The translations under genes and the position numbers were made by a program. Shown here one piece after another: positions 15,417 through 24,860 of a stretch of DNA of 64,000 nucleotides; position 1 is the stretch's first letter, and each line of letters begins with the position of its first letter. Below the pieces are notes generated by a model that saw nothing but the letters and a program-made list of their open reading frames with translations, ran no database searches and was not told where the DNA came from. Source of the stretch: Arthrobacter sp. PM3 (GTDB lineage Bacteria > Actinomycetota > Actinomycetes > Actinomycetales > Micrococcaceae); NCBI RefSeq assembly GCF_003352915.1, contig NZ_CP022314.1:2146231-2210230 (forward strand). Direction: 5' to 3'.

Positions 15417-17252
15417 ATGGGAGATCTGGCGCGACTGCCGTTGCTTGAAAAGGCACCCACCACACATGCCGGTCTGCTGGCATGGGTTGAAGAGGTGGCC
15501 GAACTGACTCGGCCGGACCGGATCTACTGGGTTGACGGTTCCGAGGAGGAAAACACCCGGCTGACGGACGAGCTCGTTGAAGCCGGCACCCTTACCCGGC
15601 TGAACGAGGACCTGTTCCCGAAATCCTTTGCGGCGTTCTCCGACCCCGCCGACGTCGCCCGCGTCGAAGAGCAGACGTTCATCTGCTCCGAGAACGAACG
15701 CGATGCCGGGTTCACGAACAACTGGATGGCTCCGGCGCAGATGAAGGAGAAGCTGCGCGGCCTGTTCGCCGGCTCCATGCGCGGCCGCACCATGTACGTC
15801 ATTCCGTTCGTCATGGGCCACCTGGACGCCGAGGATCCCAAGTTCGGCGTCGAGATCACGGACAGCGCCTACGTTGTTGCCTCCATGCGCATCATGGCCA
15901 CCATCGGTGCCGAGGTCCTGGACAAGATCACCGCCACGAACGCCTTCTTTGTCCCCGCCCTGCACTCCCTGGGTGCCCCGCTGGAACCGGGCCAGGCCGA
16001 CGTCGCGTGGCCCTGCAACCCCGACAAGTGGATCGTCCACTTCCCGGAGGAACGCTCCATCTGGTCCTTCGGCTCCGGCTACGGCGGCAACGCCCTGCTC
16101 GGCAAGAAGTGCTACGCCCTGCGCATCGCCTCGGTCATGGCCCGCGACGAAGGCTGGCTGGCCGAGCACATGCTCATCCTCAAGCTGACCTCGCCGGAGA
16201 AGAAGAACTACTACGTATCCGCCGCCTTCCCCTCGGCCTGCGGCAAGACCAACCTCGCCCTGCTGGATCCGACCATCAAGGGCTGGGAAGTTGAAACCCT
16301 CGGCGACGACATCACCTGGATGCGGATCGGCAAGGAAGGTGAACTGCGCGCCACCAACCCGGAAGCCGGCCTGTTCGGCGTCGCCCCCGGCACCGGCTGG
16401 GGCACCAACCCGAACGCTATGCGCGCCATCGCCAAGGGCCACAGCATCTTCACCAACGTCGCCCTCACCGACGACGGCGGCGTGTGGTGGGAGGGCATGA
16501 CCGACGAGACCCCCGCGCACCTGACCGACTGGCAGGGCAACTCCTGGACGCCCGACTCGGGCCGGCCGGCAGCCCACCCGAACTCGCGGTTCTGCACGCC
16601 GATCGCCCAGATCGACATGCTGGCCGAGGAATACTACAGCCCCGAGGGCGTGGAGCTTTCCGCGATCCTCTTCGGCGGCCGCCGCAAGACCACCGTTCCC
16701 CTGGTGACCGAGGCCCGCAGCTGGACCAACGGCATCTTCATGGGTTCGACGCTGTCCTCGGAGACCACGGCCGCGGCCGCCGGCCAGGTGGGCGTGCTCC
16801 GCCGCGACCCGATGGCCATGCTGCCGTTCATCGGCTACGACGCCGGCGACTACCTGAAGCACTGGATCAGTGTCTCGTCCAAGGCCAACCCGGCCCGGCT
16901 GCCGAAGATCTTCCTGGTCAACTGGTTCCGCCGCACGGCCGACGGCGACTTCGCCTGGCCCGGCTTCGGCGACAACGCCCGCGTCCTCAAGTGGGCCATC
17001 GAACGCATCGAGGGCAAGGCCGACGCCGTCGAGACGCCCATCGGCTTCGTGCCCGCCGGCCACGCCCTGGACCTCGAGGGCCTGGACCTGACCCACTCGC
17101 ACGTCGAGGACGCGGTCCGCGTTGACCCCGAGGAATGGGCGGCCGAGCTCGCCTCGATCGACGAGTGGTACGCCAAGTTCGGCGACTCGCTGCCGGAGGC
17201 ACTCCGGACCGAGCTGGACGGGCTGAAGGCCCGCATGGCGGCCGCGCAGTAG
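15417..17252 (+). CDS. pckG: Phosphoenolpyruvate carboxykinase (GTP)
   Basis: 611 residues, the normal length for the GTP-dependent enzyme, which converts oxaloacetate and GTP to PEP, GDP and CO2 in gluconeogenesis and anaplerosis. The start ATG at 15417 has GAGGAAGGGA upstream. Diagnostic segments include [16 protein letters not shown], the kinase-1 P-loop containing the hyper-reactive Cys275 found only in the GTP class, and [10 protein letters not shown] (kinase-2/metal). Others are [20 protein letters not shown] and [20 protein letters not shown], with the guanine pocket. The upstream gap carries paired palindromes and a TAGCAT/TAGGAC-like -10 region. A hairpin terminator begins 27 nt after the stop. 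Confidence 0.97.
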   Translation: MGDLARLPLLEKAPTTHAGLLAWVEEVAELTRPDRIYWVDGSEEENTRLTDELVEAGTLTRLNEDLFPKSFAAFSDPADVARVEEQTFICSENERDAGFTNNWMAPAQMKEKLRGLFAGSMRGRTMYVIPFVMGHLDAEDPKFGVEITDSAYVVASMRIMATIGAEVLDKITATNAFFVPALHSLGAPLEPGQADVAWPCNPDKWIVHFPEERSIWSFGSGYGGNALLGKKCYALRIASVMARDEGWLAEHMLILKLTSPEKKNYYVSAAFPSACGKTNLALLDPTIKGWEVETLGDDITWMRIGKEGELRATNPEAGLFGVAPGTGWGTNPNAMRAIAKGHSIFTNVALTDDGGVWWEGMTDETPAHLTDWQGNSWTPDSGRPAAHPNSRFCTPIAQIDMLAEEYYSPEGVELSAILFGGRRKTTVPLVTEARSWTNGIFMGSTLSSETTAAAAGQVGVLRRDPMAMLPFIGYDAGDYLKHWISVSSKANPARLPKIFLVNWFRRTADGDFAWPGFGDNARVLKWAIERIEGKADAVETPIGFVPAGHALDLEGLDLTHSHVEDAVRVDPEEWAAELASIDEWYAKFGDSLPEALRTELDGLKARMAAAQ

Positions 17253-17263
17253 CCTGCGGCATC

Positions 17264-17310
17264 CGGCCACAACGACGGCGGCCCCGCACCTTGGACAAAG
17301 GTGCGGGGCC
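17264..17310 (+). repeat. 47-bp direct repeat, copy 1 (pckG terminator)
   Basis: The 47-bp sequence is identical to that at 18832-18878. It includes the hairpin GGCCCCGCACCTT / AAGGTGCGGGGCC with loop GGACA. In this copy the complementary arm stops after 13 bp and is replaced by CCCGTTTCTCGTT. It acts as the pckG terminator. Confidence 0.88.
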
Positions 17311-17419
17311 CCCGTTTCTCGTTGCGCCAGGAACGCTGGGACTTAGGCCCCTAGCTGGCAGCCTCGGACCTCCCTAGGCTGGTCCGCACCATCAGCCGGG
17401 TCGACTTCAGGAGTTCGCC

Positions 17420-18805
17420 ATGCTTGTCAACGACGACATCCATGCCTTGTCCAGCGCTGTCAGCGGTCCGGTCGCGTTGCCGGACAGCCCGGAATTCGCC
17501 GAAGAAACGTTCGCGTTCAACGTCGCAACCGTCCACCGGCCCGATGTCGCGCTTGGTGCCGCCGACGCGCACGACGTCGTGGCCGGGGTGAAATGGGCGG
17601 CGGAGCGCAGGCTTCCGGTGTCCGTCCAGGCCACAGGACACGGAGCCGATTCGGCGATCAACGGCGGGCTGCTCATCAACACCCGGCGCCTGCAGGATGT
17701 GCAGATCGATCCGGTGCGGCGCACCGCACGGGTTGGTGCCGGCGTGAAGTGGCGCACCGTCCTGGAGGCGAGCGTGCCGCACGGGCTGGTCGGACTGCAC
17801 GGTTCGAGTACCGACGTCGGCGTCGTCGGCTACACGGTCGGTGGCGGGCTGCCCGTGCTCGGCCGCGCCCACGGTTTCGCCGCGGACCACGTACGCAGCA
17901 TGGAGATCGTCACGGCCGACGGCGTGCTGCGCCGGATCGACGCGGACGCCGACGCCGAACTGTTCGCTTTGATGTGCGGAGGCAAGGGCAACTTCGGGAT
18001 CGTGACCGCATTGGAATTCAGCCTGTTTCCAATCGGTGAGTTCTATGGAGGCGGCATCATCTATCCCGGGGCCGATGCGGCGCTGATTTTGGCCGCCTTC
18101 CGCCAATGGCTGCCTTCGCTGCCCGATGCCGCCTCGCCGTCGATCTCCCTGCTTCGACTGCCTGACATGGACTTCGTGCCGCCGCCCCTGCGCGGCCAGT
18201 TCGTGGTCCACCTTCGGTTTGCCTATCTGGGAAACCGCGGGGACGGGGATGCGCTGCTTGCCCCGATGCGCAAGATCTCCACACCGTTGATGGACACCGC
18301 CGGCCCGATGGACTACCTGGACGTGGATCAGATCCACATGGACCCCGCGGACCCGCTGCCCTTCGTCTCCGGCGGGGCCCTGCTGGAGGACTTCGGTGAA
18401 GACACCGTTGCGGACCTGCTCGAGGTCGCCGGCGACGGTTCCGACTGTCCGCTGCTCCTGGCGGAGATCCGGCCGTTCGGTGGCGCCCTGTCCCGGGACG
18501 TGGGCCGGCCGAACGCCGTGTCCGGGCGGGACGCCGCGTTCCTGCTGTTCCTTGTCGGTTTCAACATGCCGCCCGTGGCCGACGCGTCCATGGCCTCCAT
18601 CCGCACCGTCCTGACCGCGATGAGCCCGCACTCGACCGGATTCACGCTGGTCAATTTCCATGGGACGCCGGGGGATGAGGCCGATCGGGCCAGGGCATGG
18701 ACGCCGGAGGTCTACGACCGGATGCGGGCCGCGAAGGCCAGTTACGACCCCGGCAACCTCCTGCGCTTCGGCCACGCGATCACCGGCGTGCCGCCCGCGG
18801 GGTGA
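17420..18805 (+). CDS. FAD-linked oxidase (berberine-bridge/FAD_binding_4 family)
   Basis: 461 residues. The PCMH-type FAD domain shows LPVSVQATGHGADSAINGG, where the His of TGHG matches the residue that carries covalent 8-alpha-histidyl FAD. It also has GLHGSSTDVGVVGYTVGGGL. The position that is Cys in bicovalent members is not Cys here, so a single covalent link is predicted. The BBE C-terminal segment is present (YDPGNLLRFGHAI, the usual D-P-x-N-x-F). It oxidises an alcohol or sugar-like substrate with O2 or another acceptor; the substrate is unknown. The gene is alone, bracketed by a 47-bp direct repeat containing the terminator, suggesting it was inserted between pckG and hmp. Confidence 0.87.
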   Translation: MLVNDDIHALSSAVSGPVALPDSPEFAEETFAFNVATVHRPDVALGAADAHDVVAGVKWAAERRLPVSVQATGHGADSAINGGLLINTRRLQDVQIDPVRRTARVGAGVKWRTVLEASVPHGLVGLHGSSTDVGVVGYTVGGGLPVLGRAHGFAADHVRSMEIVTADGVLRRIDADADAELFALMCGGKGNFGIVTALEFSLFPIGEFYGGGIIYPGADAALILAAFRQWLPSLPDAASPSISLLRLPDMDFVPPPLRGQFVVHLRFAYLGNRGDGDALLAPMRKISTPLMDTAGPMDYLDVDQIHMDPADPLPFVSGGALLEDFGEDTVADLLEVAGDGSDCPLLLAEIRPFGGALSRDVGRPNAVSGRDAAFLLFLVGFNMPPVADASMASIRTVLTAMSPHSTGFTLVNFHGTPGDEADRARAWTPEVYDRMRAAKASYDPGNLLRFGHAITGVPPAG

Positions 18806-18831
18806 GCCGGATCAGGAGCGGCCAGCCCCAG

Positions 18832-18887
18832 CGGCCACAACGACGGCGGCCCCGCACCTTGGACAAAGGTGCGGGGCCGCCGTCGTT
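18832..18887. repeat. 47-bp direct repeat, copy 2, extended into a 22-bp perfect hairpin terminator
   Basis: The repeat occupies 18832-18878. Here the complementary arm continues, giving a perfect 22-bp stem at 18839-18887 with loop GGACA. It sits between two convergent genes and can terminate both. The complete palindrome suggests this is the ancestral copy. Confidence 0.9.
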
Positions 18888-18899
18888 CCGTCATCGGTA

Positions 18900-20060
18900 T
18901 CAGCTGGCCAGCCAGATGTCCGGGCCGAAGACCTCATAGTGGATCTTCGTGGCGGGGATGCCGGCGCTGATGGCCTCGTTGCGGATGTTCTTCATGAACG
19001 GCAGCGGGCCGCACAGGTACAGGGAGGCGTTGGCGGGCAGGTCCACCTCGCGCAGGGACATGAAGCCCTCCCTGGCGCCGGCTTCGGGCTGTTCGAGCCA
19101 GAGCTGGAGATCGGCGCCGTCGAGGCGTTCGACGTCGTCTGTCATCTGGGAGCGCAGGGCCCAGCTGTCCAGGGTGCTTTCCGCGTGCAGGACCAGGACC
19201 TGGCGGTCCGAGCCGGCCTCGGCGAGGGAGCGCAGGATGGACGCCGTCGGGGTGCAGCCGATGCCGGCCGAGGCCAGGACCACGGGGCCGTCTCCGTCCT
19301 TGAGCGTGATTTCGCCGTACGGGTTGGAGATGTCGATGATGTCGCCCACCTGCACGTTGTTGTGCAGCACGGGGGAGACCTCGCCGCCGTCGTCGAGCTT
19401 GGTGGTGAAGCTGCGGCTGGTGCCGGCGTCGCCGGAGAGGGAGTACTGGCGGACCTGGCGGAGGCCGTCCGGCAGGGTGACCTTGACGCTGACGTACTGG
19501 CCGGGGAGGGCCTCCGTCACGGGGGTGTCGTCGGCCGGTTCCAGGGTAAACGTCATGGACCCGGTGCCGGCGGGGGTCTTCGCGGCAACTTTCCAGGGGG
19601 TCCACATCTTGCCATTAGCCTGGGCGGCGTAGAGGCCCTTCTCGAGCTTGATGAGGGCGTCCGCCATGAGCCAGTAGACCTCGGTCCAGGCTTCGGCGAT
19701 TTCCGGCGTGATGACTTCGGCCAGGTCCTCGGCGATGGCCGCGAACAGGTGCTCGTAGACCACCTGGTACTGCGGTTCGGTGATGCCGAGGGAAGCGTGG
19801 CGGTGGGCGATGCGGGCCAGGACGGTCTCGGGCAGGGTCCCCGGGTTGTTCACCAGGTGGGTGGCGAAAGCGGCGATGCTTCCGGCCAGGGCCTGCTGCT
19901 GGTTGCCGTTGCGCTGGTTCGAGCGGCTGAAGAGTCCGTCCAGCAGTTCCGGGTGGGCACCGAACAGGCGGGCGTAAAACTTGGGGGTGATTTCGCCGAT
20001 GCGGGAACCGACCAGCGGCAGGGTGGCCTCGATGACCGGGAAGGACTTGTCCGAGAGCAT
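18900..20060 (-). CDS. hmp: Flavohemoglobin / nitric oxide dioxygenase
   Basis: 386 residues with three modules. The globin domain (1-140) has the distal KFYARLF (Tyr29) and the proximal His in HRHASLGI (His88). The FAD domain (~150-260) contains RQYSLSGD, the flavin-binding RxYS motif. The NAD domain (~265-386) contains LASAGIGCTPTASILR and LYLCGPLPFMKNI. Together they oxidise NO to nitrate using O2 and NAD(P)H, detoxifying nitrosative stress in the cytosol. The start ATG is preceded by CAGGAG. The NsrR-like gene lies directly upstream, and an inverted repeat is in the gap. Confidence 0.97.
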   Translation of the reverse strand: MLSDKSFPVIEATLPLVGSRIGEITPKFYARLFGAHPELLDGLFSRSNQRNGNQQQALAGSIAAFATHLVNNPGTLPETVLARIAHRHASLGITEPQYQVVYEHLFAAIAEDLAEVITPEIAEAWTEVYWLMADALIKLEKGLYAAQANGKMWTPWKVAAKTPAGTGSMTFTLEPADDTPVTEALPGQYVSVKVTLPDGLRQVRQYSLSGDAGTSRSFTTKLDDGGEVSPVLHNNVQVGDIIDISNPYGEITLKDGDGPVVLASAGIGCTPTASILRSLAEAGSDRQVLVLHAESTLDSWALRSQMTDDVERLDGADLQLWLEQPEAGAREGFMSLREVDLPANASLYLCGPLPFMKNIRNEAISAGIPATKIHYEVFGPDIWLAS

Positions 20061-20108
20061 GCTGACTCCTGAGTTAGTGGCCCGGGGTCTTCAACCGGAC
20101 CGCGACAC

Positions 20109-20137
20109 AAATACTGTCATTTGAAATACGAGTATTT
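20109..20137. promoter_or_regulatory. Inverted repeat in the hmp promoter, candidate NsrR operator
   Basis: AAATACT-N15-AGTATTT (7-bp arms) is an AT-rich island in GC-rich surroundings, 49-77 bp before the hmp start. AT-rich dyads of this size upstream of hmp are the usual NsrR target in other bacteria. Confidence 0.65.
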
Positions 20138-20211
20138 ATGCCTCTAGTTCTACATGGCGTAGAAGAGTGATGCAAATCGGCGGTTCGAGGTTGCGGCGGG
20201 CGGAGGCGGGC

Positions 20212-20661
20212 CTAGAGTCCGGGGCGCAGGCCGATTGACTGGAAGACCGGCGTCATCTGCCGTGTGGTGGGCAGGGAAGCGACCACGATCCCGTCGAGTT
20301 CGCGGTAGAAGGCCTCGCGGGCCTGGGCCAGCGCGGTGCGGAGGCGACATTCGGCGATGAGCGGGCAGGCGCCGTCGGCGGCGACGCAGTCGGCCACGTC
20401 CTGGCGGGTGTCGAGCTGCCGCAGCAGCTGGCCGACCGTGGCGGCCCGGCCCGTGCCGCTGAGCCGGGACCCGCCGTTGCGGCCGCGTTCGACGTCGATC
20501 ATTCCCAGTTCGCGCAGCTTCGCCATCGCTTTGCTGACGTGGTTATAGGGCGTCCCCACGGCGTCGGCGATGCTTTGGGTGGTCAGGAGCACGCCGTCGG
20601 GAGCGGCCGCGAGCACCATCATGGCGCGCAGGCTCACATCCGCGAAGGCGTTGATCTTCAT
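20212..20661 (-). CDS. nsrR: Rrf2-family NO-sensing repressor
   Basis: 149 residues. The N-terminal winged helix reads KINAFADVSLRAMMVLAA, TPYNHVSKAMAKLRELG and RGRNGGSRL. The three cluster ligands are Cys92, Cys99 and Cys105, spaced C-x6-C-x5-C as in characterised NsrR proteins that hold a [4Fe-4S] cluster destroyed by NO. Next to hmp, with a dyad in the hmp promoter, this is a complete NO sensing-detoxification pair. It is transcribed in the same direction as hmp, with a 151-bp gap holding the separate hmp promoter. Confidence 0.93.
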   Translation of the reverse strand: MKINAFADVSLRAMMVLAAAPDGVLLTTQSIADAVGTPYNHVSKAMAKLRELGMIDVERGRNGGSRLSGTGRAATVGQLLRQLDTRQDVADCVAADGACPLIAECRLRTALAQAREAFYRELDGIVVASLPTTRQMTPVFQSIGLRPGL

Positions 20662-20681
20662 CTCTCCAGCTTACGGCCGGT

Positions 20682-21164
20682 CTAGTCCACCCACACGGCG
20701 GGCTCGTTGGCGTCGGCGGCGAGCTGGCCGAAGGCGAGGCCGTGCGTTCCGGGGTCCGGGGCATACGGCAGCACCGTGGCGAACAGGGAGCCGTCCCGGT
20801 GCTCCGCCGCGACATGGATGGCGTCCGTGTCTTCCTCGGGCAGGGTGATGTCACAGACGACCGCGGCGGCCCGGAACTCGTCGCGGTGCTGCCGGAGCAG
20901 TTCGTGCAGGTCCCGGATCATCGTGTCCGAGTCGAAGCCGGCGTCGGGTCCGTCCGCCTCCGCAGGCGTTACGGCCACCAGCCGGACCTCGCCGTCGTTG
21001 TGCACCACGAGGGCGAACGGCAGGAAGCCGCCGTTGCGCTCCAGCTGCTCCTGCGCGGCGCCGACGCCGGTGCCGATCAGGTTCTCCAGGTCCGTGGCGC
21101 TGGCCTCCGGCACGGAATCGCGCCAGGAGCCCTGACCGGCGGATTCTTCGGGGTGTGCGGCCAC
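20682..21164 (-). CDS. Conserved hypothetical protein
   Basis: 160 residues, soluble, acidic. The N-terminal ~50 residues are polar. The rest alternates strands and helices: LPFALVVHNDGEVRLVAVTP, IRDLHELLRQHRDEFRAAAV and CDITLPEEDTDAIHVAAEHR. The pattern resembles actinobacterial proteins of unknown function found as single small domains. It ends 20 nt before the nsrR start and starts 2 nt from the stop of the phosphomannomutase gene, so it may be co-transcribed with that gene. No catalytic motif is evident. Confidence 0.75.
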   Translation of the reverse strand: MAAHPEESAGQGSWRDSVPEASATDLENLIGTGVGAAQEQLERNGGFLPFALVVHNDGEVRLVAVTPAEADGPDAGFDSDTMIRDLHELLRQHRDEFRAAAVVCDITLPEEDTDAIHVAAEHRDGSLFATVLPYAPDPGTHGLAFGQLAADANEPAVWVD

Positions 21165-21166
21165 CG

Positions 21167-22585
21167 CTAGCCCCGGACCAGGGCCAGGACGCGGTCGCGG
21201 ACCCGCTCCATGGTGGCGGCGTCCGTGGCTTCGACGTTCAGGCGCAGGAACGGTTCGGTGTTGGACGGGCGCAGGTTGAACCAGTAGCTGCCGTCGGTGG
21301 CGATGAAGGTGCTGCCGTCGAGGTAGTCGATCTCGACGTCTTCATCATGGAAGTCCTGGCGGACGCGCTCCACGGCGCCGGCCTTGTCCTCGATTTCGGA
21401 GTTGATCTCGCCGGAGGACCGGTACGGCTCGTATTCGCGGCCGAGTTCGGAGAGCGGGCCGTCCTGCTCGCCCAGGGCGGCCAGGACGTGCATGGCGGCC
21501 AGCATGCCGGTGTCCGCGTTCCAGAAGTCGCGGAAGTAGAAGTGCGCCGAGTGCTCGCCGCCGAAGATCGCCCCTTCCGCGGCCATGACCGCCTTGATGA
21601 AGGAGTGGCCCACGCGGGTGCGGACGGCGCGGCCGCCGTGCCGTTCGACGAGCTCGGGCACGGCGCGGGAGGTCAGCAGGTTGTGGATGACGGTGGGCGT
21701 GTCCTCGCCCTGGCCCTGGGCGCGGGCGATTTCGCGGCGGGCCACCATGCCGGTGATCGCCGACGGGGAGACGGGCTCACCGGTTTCGTCGATGACGAAG
21801 CAGCGGTCAGCGTCGCCGTCGAACGCCAGGCCGATGTCCGCGCCGTGCTCGACGACGGCGGCCTGCAGGTCGCGCAGGTTTTCCGGCTCCAGCGGGTTGG
21901 CCGGGTGGTTCGGGAAGGAGCCGTCGAGCTCGAAGTACAGCGGCACGATCTCCAGGGGAAGCTTGGGCAGCAGCGCATCGCCCAGCACGGCCGGGGTGGT
22001 GAGGCCGGCCATGCCGTTGCCGGCATCTACCACGACCTTCAGCGGCCGTGAACCGCGCAGGTCCACAAGGCTGCGCAGGTACTCGGCATAGCCCTTGAGG
22101 ACATCGTGCACACCGACCAGGCCGCGCTTGCCGGCGGCGGGGATGGTGCCGGCGTTGAGGTATTCCTCTGCACGGGCCTGGATTTCCTTGAGCCCGGTTT
22201 CGGAGGAGATCGGGACCGCACCGGCTTTGGCCATCTTGATGCCGTTGTACTCGGCCGGGTTGTGGCTTGCCGTGAACGTTGCGCCGGCAGCATTGAGGGC
22301 ACCGCACGCGTAGTAGAGCTCGTCGGTGGAGATCAGGTCCAGCAGTTGGACGTTGGCCCCGCGCGTGGCGGCGCCGTTGGCGAAGGCTTTGGTGAACTCG
22401 GGAGAGGAGGGGCGCATGTCCCCGCCCACCAGGACGGTCTCGCCTGCGAGATCCAGGACATCAACGAAGGCGGCACCGACGGCCTCGACGATCTCCGCGG
22501 TGATGGATTGGCCCACGATTCCGCGCACGTCATAGGCCTTGAAGGAGGCCGAAAGGTCAAAAGTCTTTGTCTTGTCCGTAGTCAC
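21167..22585 (-). CDS. manB: Phosphomannomutase/phosphoglucomutase
   Basis: 472 residues from the GTG at 22583-22585; the longer frame to 23047 is a shadow of the divergent helicase gene. The alpha-D-phosphohexomutase order is complete: FKAYDVRGIVG near the N-terminus; TFTASHNPAEYNG with the phosphoserine; LAFDGDADRCF, the Mg loop; GGEHSAHFYF for sugar specificity; and RPSNTEPFLRLNVEA for phosphate binding. It interconverts mannose-6-P/mannose-1-P (and often the glucose forms), feeding GDP-mannose for mannolipids and glycans. It is divergent from recQ with a ~106-bp gap. Confidence 0.93.
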   Translation of the reverse strand: MTTDKTKTFDLSASFKAYDVRGIVGQSITAEIVEAVGAAFVDVLDLAGETVLVGGDMRPSSPEFTKAFANGAATRGANVQLLDLISTDELYYACGALNAAGATFTASHNPAEYNGIKMAKAGAVPISSETGLKEIQARAEEYLNAGTIPAAGKRGLVGVHDVLKGYAEYLRSLVDLRGSRPLKVVVDAGNGMAGLTTPAVLGDALLPKLPLEIVPLYFELDGSFPNHPANPLEPENLRDLQAAVVEHGADIGLAFDGDADRCFVIDETGEPVSPSAITGMVARREIARAQGQGEDTPTVIHNLLTSRAVPELVERHGGRAVRTRVGHSFIKAVMAAEGAIFGGEHSAHFYFRDFWNADTGMLAAMHVLAALGEQDGPLSELGREYEPYRSSGEINSEIEDKAGAVERVRQDFHDEDVEIDYLDGSTFIATDGSYWFNLRPSNTEPFLRLNVEATDAATMERVRDRVLALVRG

Positions 22586-22691
22586 GCGTCTTATCTTACG
22601 TTGCGGCCCTGACGCGGCCGCTGCTGTGGGGTTGTCCACATAGCGTGGTCCTGGCTGGGCCGGTGTCGGAGGGGGCTGGGATACTGAATCA

Positions 22692-24860
22692 ATGGCCAGT
22701 AACCCGAACTCCCCTTCCAGCACCACCCTTTCCCCGACCCAGGAACAGGCCCTGGCGGTTCTGCGCGAGCTCGTGGGACACCCGGAGGCGCAGTTCCATG
22801 ACGGCCAGTTCGAGGCCATCGAGGCACTGGTCGACGCCGGCAGGCGGGCCTTGGTGGTGCAGCGCACCGGCTGGGGGAAATCGGCCGTGTACTTCGTCGC
22901 CTCGCTGCTGCTGCGCCGCCGCGGCGCCGGGCCCACCCTGATCGTCTCCCCGCTCCTTGCCCTGATGCGCGACCAGGTGGCCGCCGCGGCCCGGGCCGGG
23001 GTGCGCGCGGTCGCCATCAACTCCGCGAACCAGCTGGAGTGGGACACCGTCCGCGAGCAGCTCGCCGCCGATCAGGTCGATGTCCTGCTGGTCTCGCCCG
23101 AGCGCCTCACCAACCCGTCCTTCCGCGAAAACCAGCTCCCTGAACTCGTCCGCCGGACCGGGCTGCTCGTGATTGACGAGGCCCATTGCATCTCCGACTG
23201 GGGCCACGACTTCCGCCCCGACTACCGGCGCATCGCGGACCTCATCACGCAGCTCCCGGACACGGTTCCGGTGCTCGCCACCACCGCCACCGCCAATTCC
23301 CGGGTGGTGCATGACATTGAGGAACAGCTCGGCAGGGACGTGCTGACGATCCGCGGGCCGCTGGGGCGGGAATCACTGCGGCTCGGTGTCCTGACCCTGC
23401 CGGATTCGCGGGAACGGCTGGGCTGGCTGCTGACCCACCTGCAGGACCTGAACGGCAGCGGGATCATCTACACCCTCACCGTGTCAGCTGCCGAGGACAC
23501 CGCCCGGCTGCTCGCCGAAGCCGGCCACGACGTGCTGGCCTACACCGGCCGCACCGACCCCGCAGACCGGGAACGCGCCGAGCAGCTCCTCAAGGACAAC
23601 CAGGTCAAGGCGCTTGTGGCCACGTCCGCCTTTGGCATGGGCTTCGATAAACCGGACCTCGGGTTCGTGGTGCACCTGGGGGCGCCGTCCTCCCCGGTGG
23701 CGTACTACCAGCAGGTGGGCCGTGCCGGGCGTGGCGCCGCGAACGCCGACGTCCTGCTGCTGCCTGGCTCGGAGGACCGTGACATCTGGCAGTACTTCGC
23801 CACCGCGTCGATGCCGTCTGAGGAGAAGGCCGCCGCCGTCCTGACGGCCCTTGCCGAGGCCGGCACCGCGGTGTCGACGGTGGCGCTGGAGGCCCGCGTG
23901 GATCTGCGCCGGACCCCGCTGGAGCTGCTGCTGAAGGTCCTGGCCGTGGACGGCGCCGTGGAGCGCGTCGGCGGCGGCTGGCGCTCCACCGGGCAGCCGT
24001 GGACGTACGATGCCGAACGGTACGGCCGGATCGCCGAGGCCAGGGTCGATGAACAGGACTCGATGGTCATCTACCAGGACACCGCCGGCTGCCGGATGGA
24101 ATACATCACCTCCGTGCTGGACGACGAGACGGCCCGCGCCTGCGGCCGCTGTGACAACTGCGCGGGCCGCTGGTTCCCGGCCGATATCGCCGACGCCGCC
24201 ACGGAAGCTGCCGGGCAGACACTCCGCCGGGCCGGCGTTGTGCTGGAACCGCGGCTGCAGTGGCCCAGCGGCATGGACCGCCTCGGTGTGCCGGTCAAGG
24301 GGAAGATCAAGCCGGAGGAAGCCCTGGCGGACGGCCGGGTGCTGGCGCGCCTGACGGACCTCGGCTGGGGCGGTGCCCTGCGGGAGGCCTTCGCCGCCGG
24401 GGCGCCGGACCGGCCCGTGGACCCCGGCATGCTGCAGGCCTGCGTGCAGGTGCTCCGGGAGTGGGGCGCGGGGGACGCCCGGACCCCGGGCTGGTCCGGT
24501 GCCGGACGGCCGGCCGCGATCGTCAGCCTGCCCTCCCGGGGGAAACCGGCGCTCGTGGACTCCCTGGCCCGCGGGATCTCCGGGATCGGCCGGATCCCGT
24601 ATCTTGGCCAGCTGCAGCTGCAGCACGGCGGCCCCACGGGCGGGCGCGGCGGCAACAGCGCCTACCGGCTCGCCGGCGTCTGGGACCGCCTGGCGGTGGG
24701 GCCGGAGCTGGAGGAGGCCCTGGCCGGACTCCACGGCCAGAGCGTGATGCTCATCGACGACCTCGTGGACAGCCGCTGGACCCTGACCGTAGCCGGGCGG
24801 GCCCTCAGGCTCGCCGGCGCCGGCGCCGTTCTGCCGCTGGCGCTTGGCCAGGCCGGCTGA
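22692..24860 (+). CDS. RecQ-family helicase with C-terminal phosphoribosyltransferase-like domain
   Basis: 722 residues. The helicase core has FHDGQFEAIEALVDAGRRAL, P-loop RTGWGKSAVYFVA, motif II VIDEAHCISDWGHDFRPDYR, motif III ATTATANSRV and motif VI YYQQVGRAGRGAANADV. A RecQ zinc cluster follows (CRMEYITS ... CGRCDNC, near 460-495), then a winged-helix-like region. The last ~110 residues are unlike RecQ HRDC: VMLIDDLVDSRWTLT (about 684-698) is a PRPP-loop-like motif of phosphoribosyltransferases. It unwinds DNA 3'-5'; the tail's role is unknown. The 3' end overlaps the convergent MFS gene by 56 bp. Confidence 0.9.
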   Translation: MASNPNSPSSTTLSPTQEQALAVLRELVGHPEAQFHDGQFEAIEALVDAGRRALVVQRTGWGKSAVYFVASLLLRRRGAGPTLIVSPLLALMRDQVAAAARAGVRAVAINSANQLEWDTVREQLAADQVDVLLVSPERLTNPSFRENQLPELVRRTGLLVIDEAHCISDWGHDFRPDYRRIADLITQLPDTVPVLATTATANSRVVHDIEEQLGRDVLTIRGPLGRESLRLGVLTLPDSRERLGWLLTHLQDLNGSGIIYTLTVSAAEDTARLLAEAGHDVLAYTGRTDPADRERAEQLLKDNQVKALVATSAFGMGFDKPDLGFVVHLGAPSSPVAYYQQVGRAGRGAANADVLLLPGSEDRDIWQYFATASMPSEEKAAAVLTALAEAGTAVSTVALEARVDLRRTPLELLLKVLAVDGAVERVGGGWRSTGQPWTYDAERYGRIAEARVDEQDSMVIYQDTAGCRMEYITSVLDDETARACGRCDNCAGRWFPADIADAATEAAGQTLRRAGVVLEPRLQWPSGMDRLGVPVKGKIKPEEALADGRVLARLTDLGWGGALREAFAAGAPDRPVDPGMLQACVQVLREWGAGDARTPGWSGAGRPAAIVSLPSRGKPALVDSLARGISGIGRIPYLGQLQLQHGGPTGGRGGNSAYRLAGVWDRLAVGPELEEALAGLHGQSVMLIDDLVDSRWTLTVAGRALRLAGAGAVLPLALGQAG

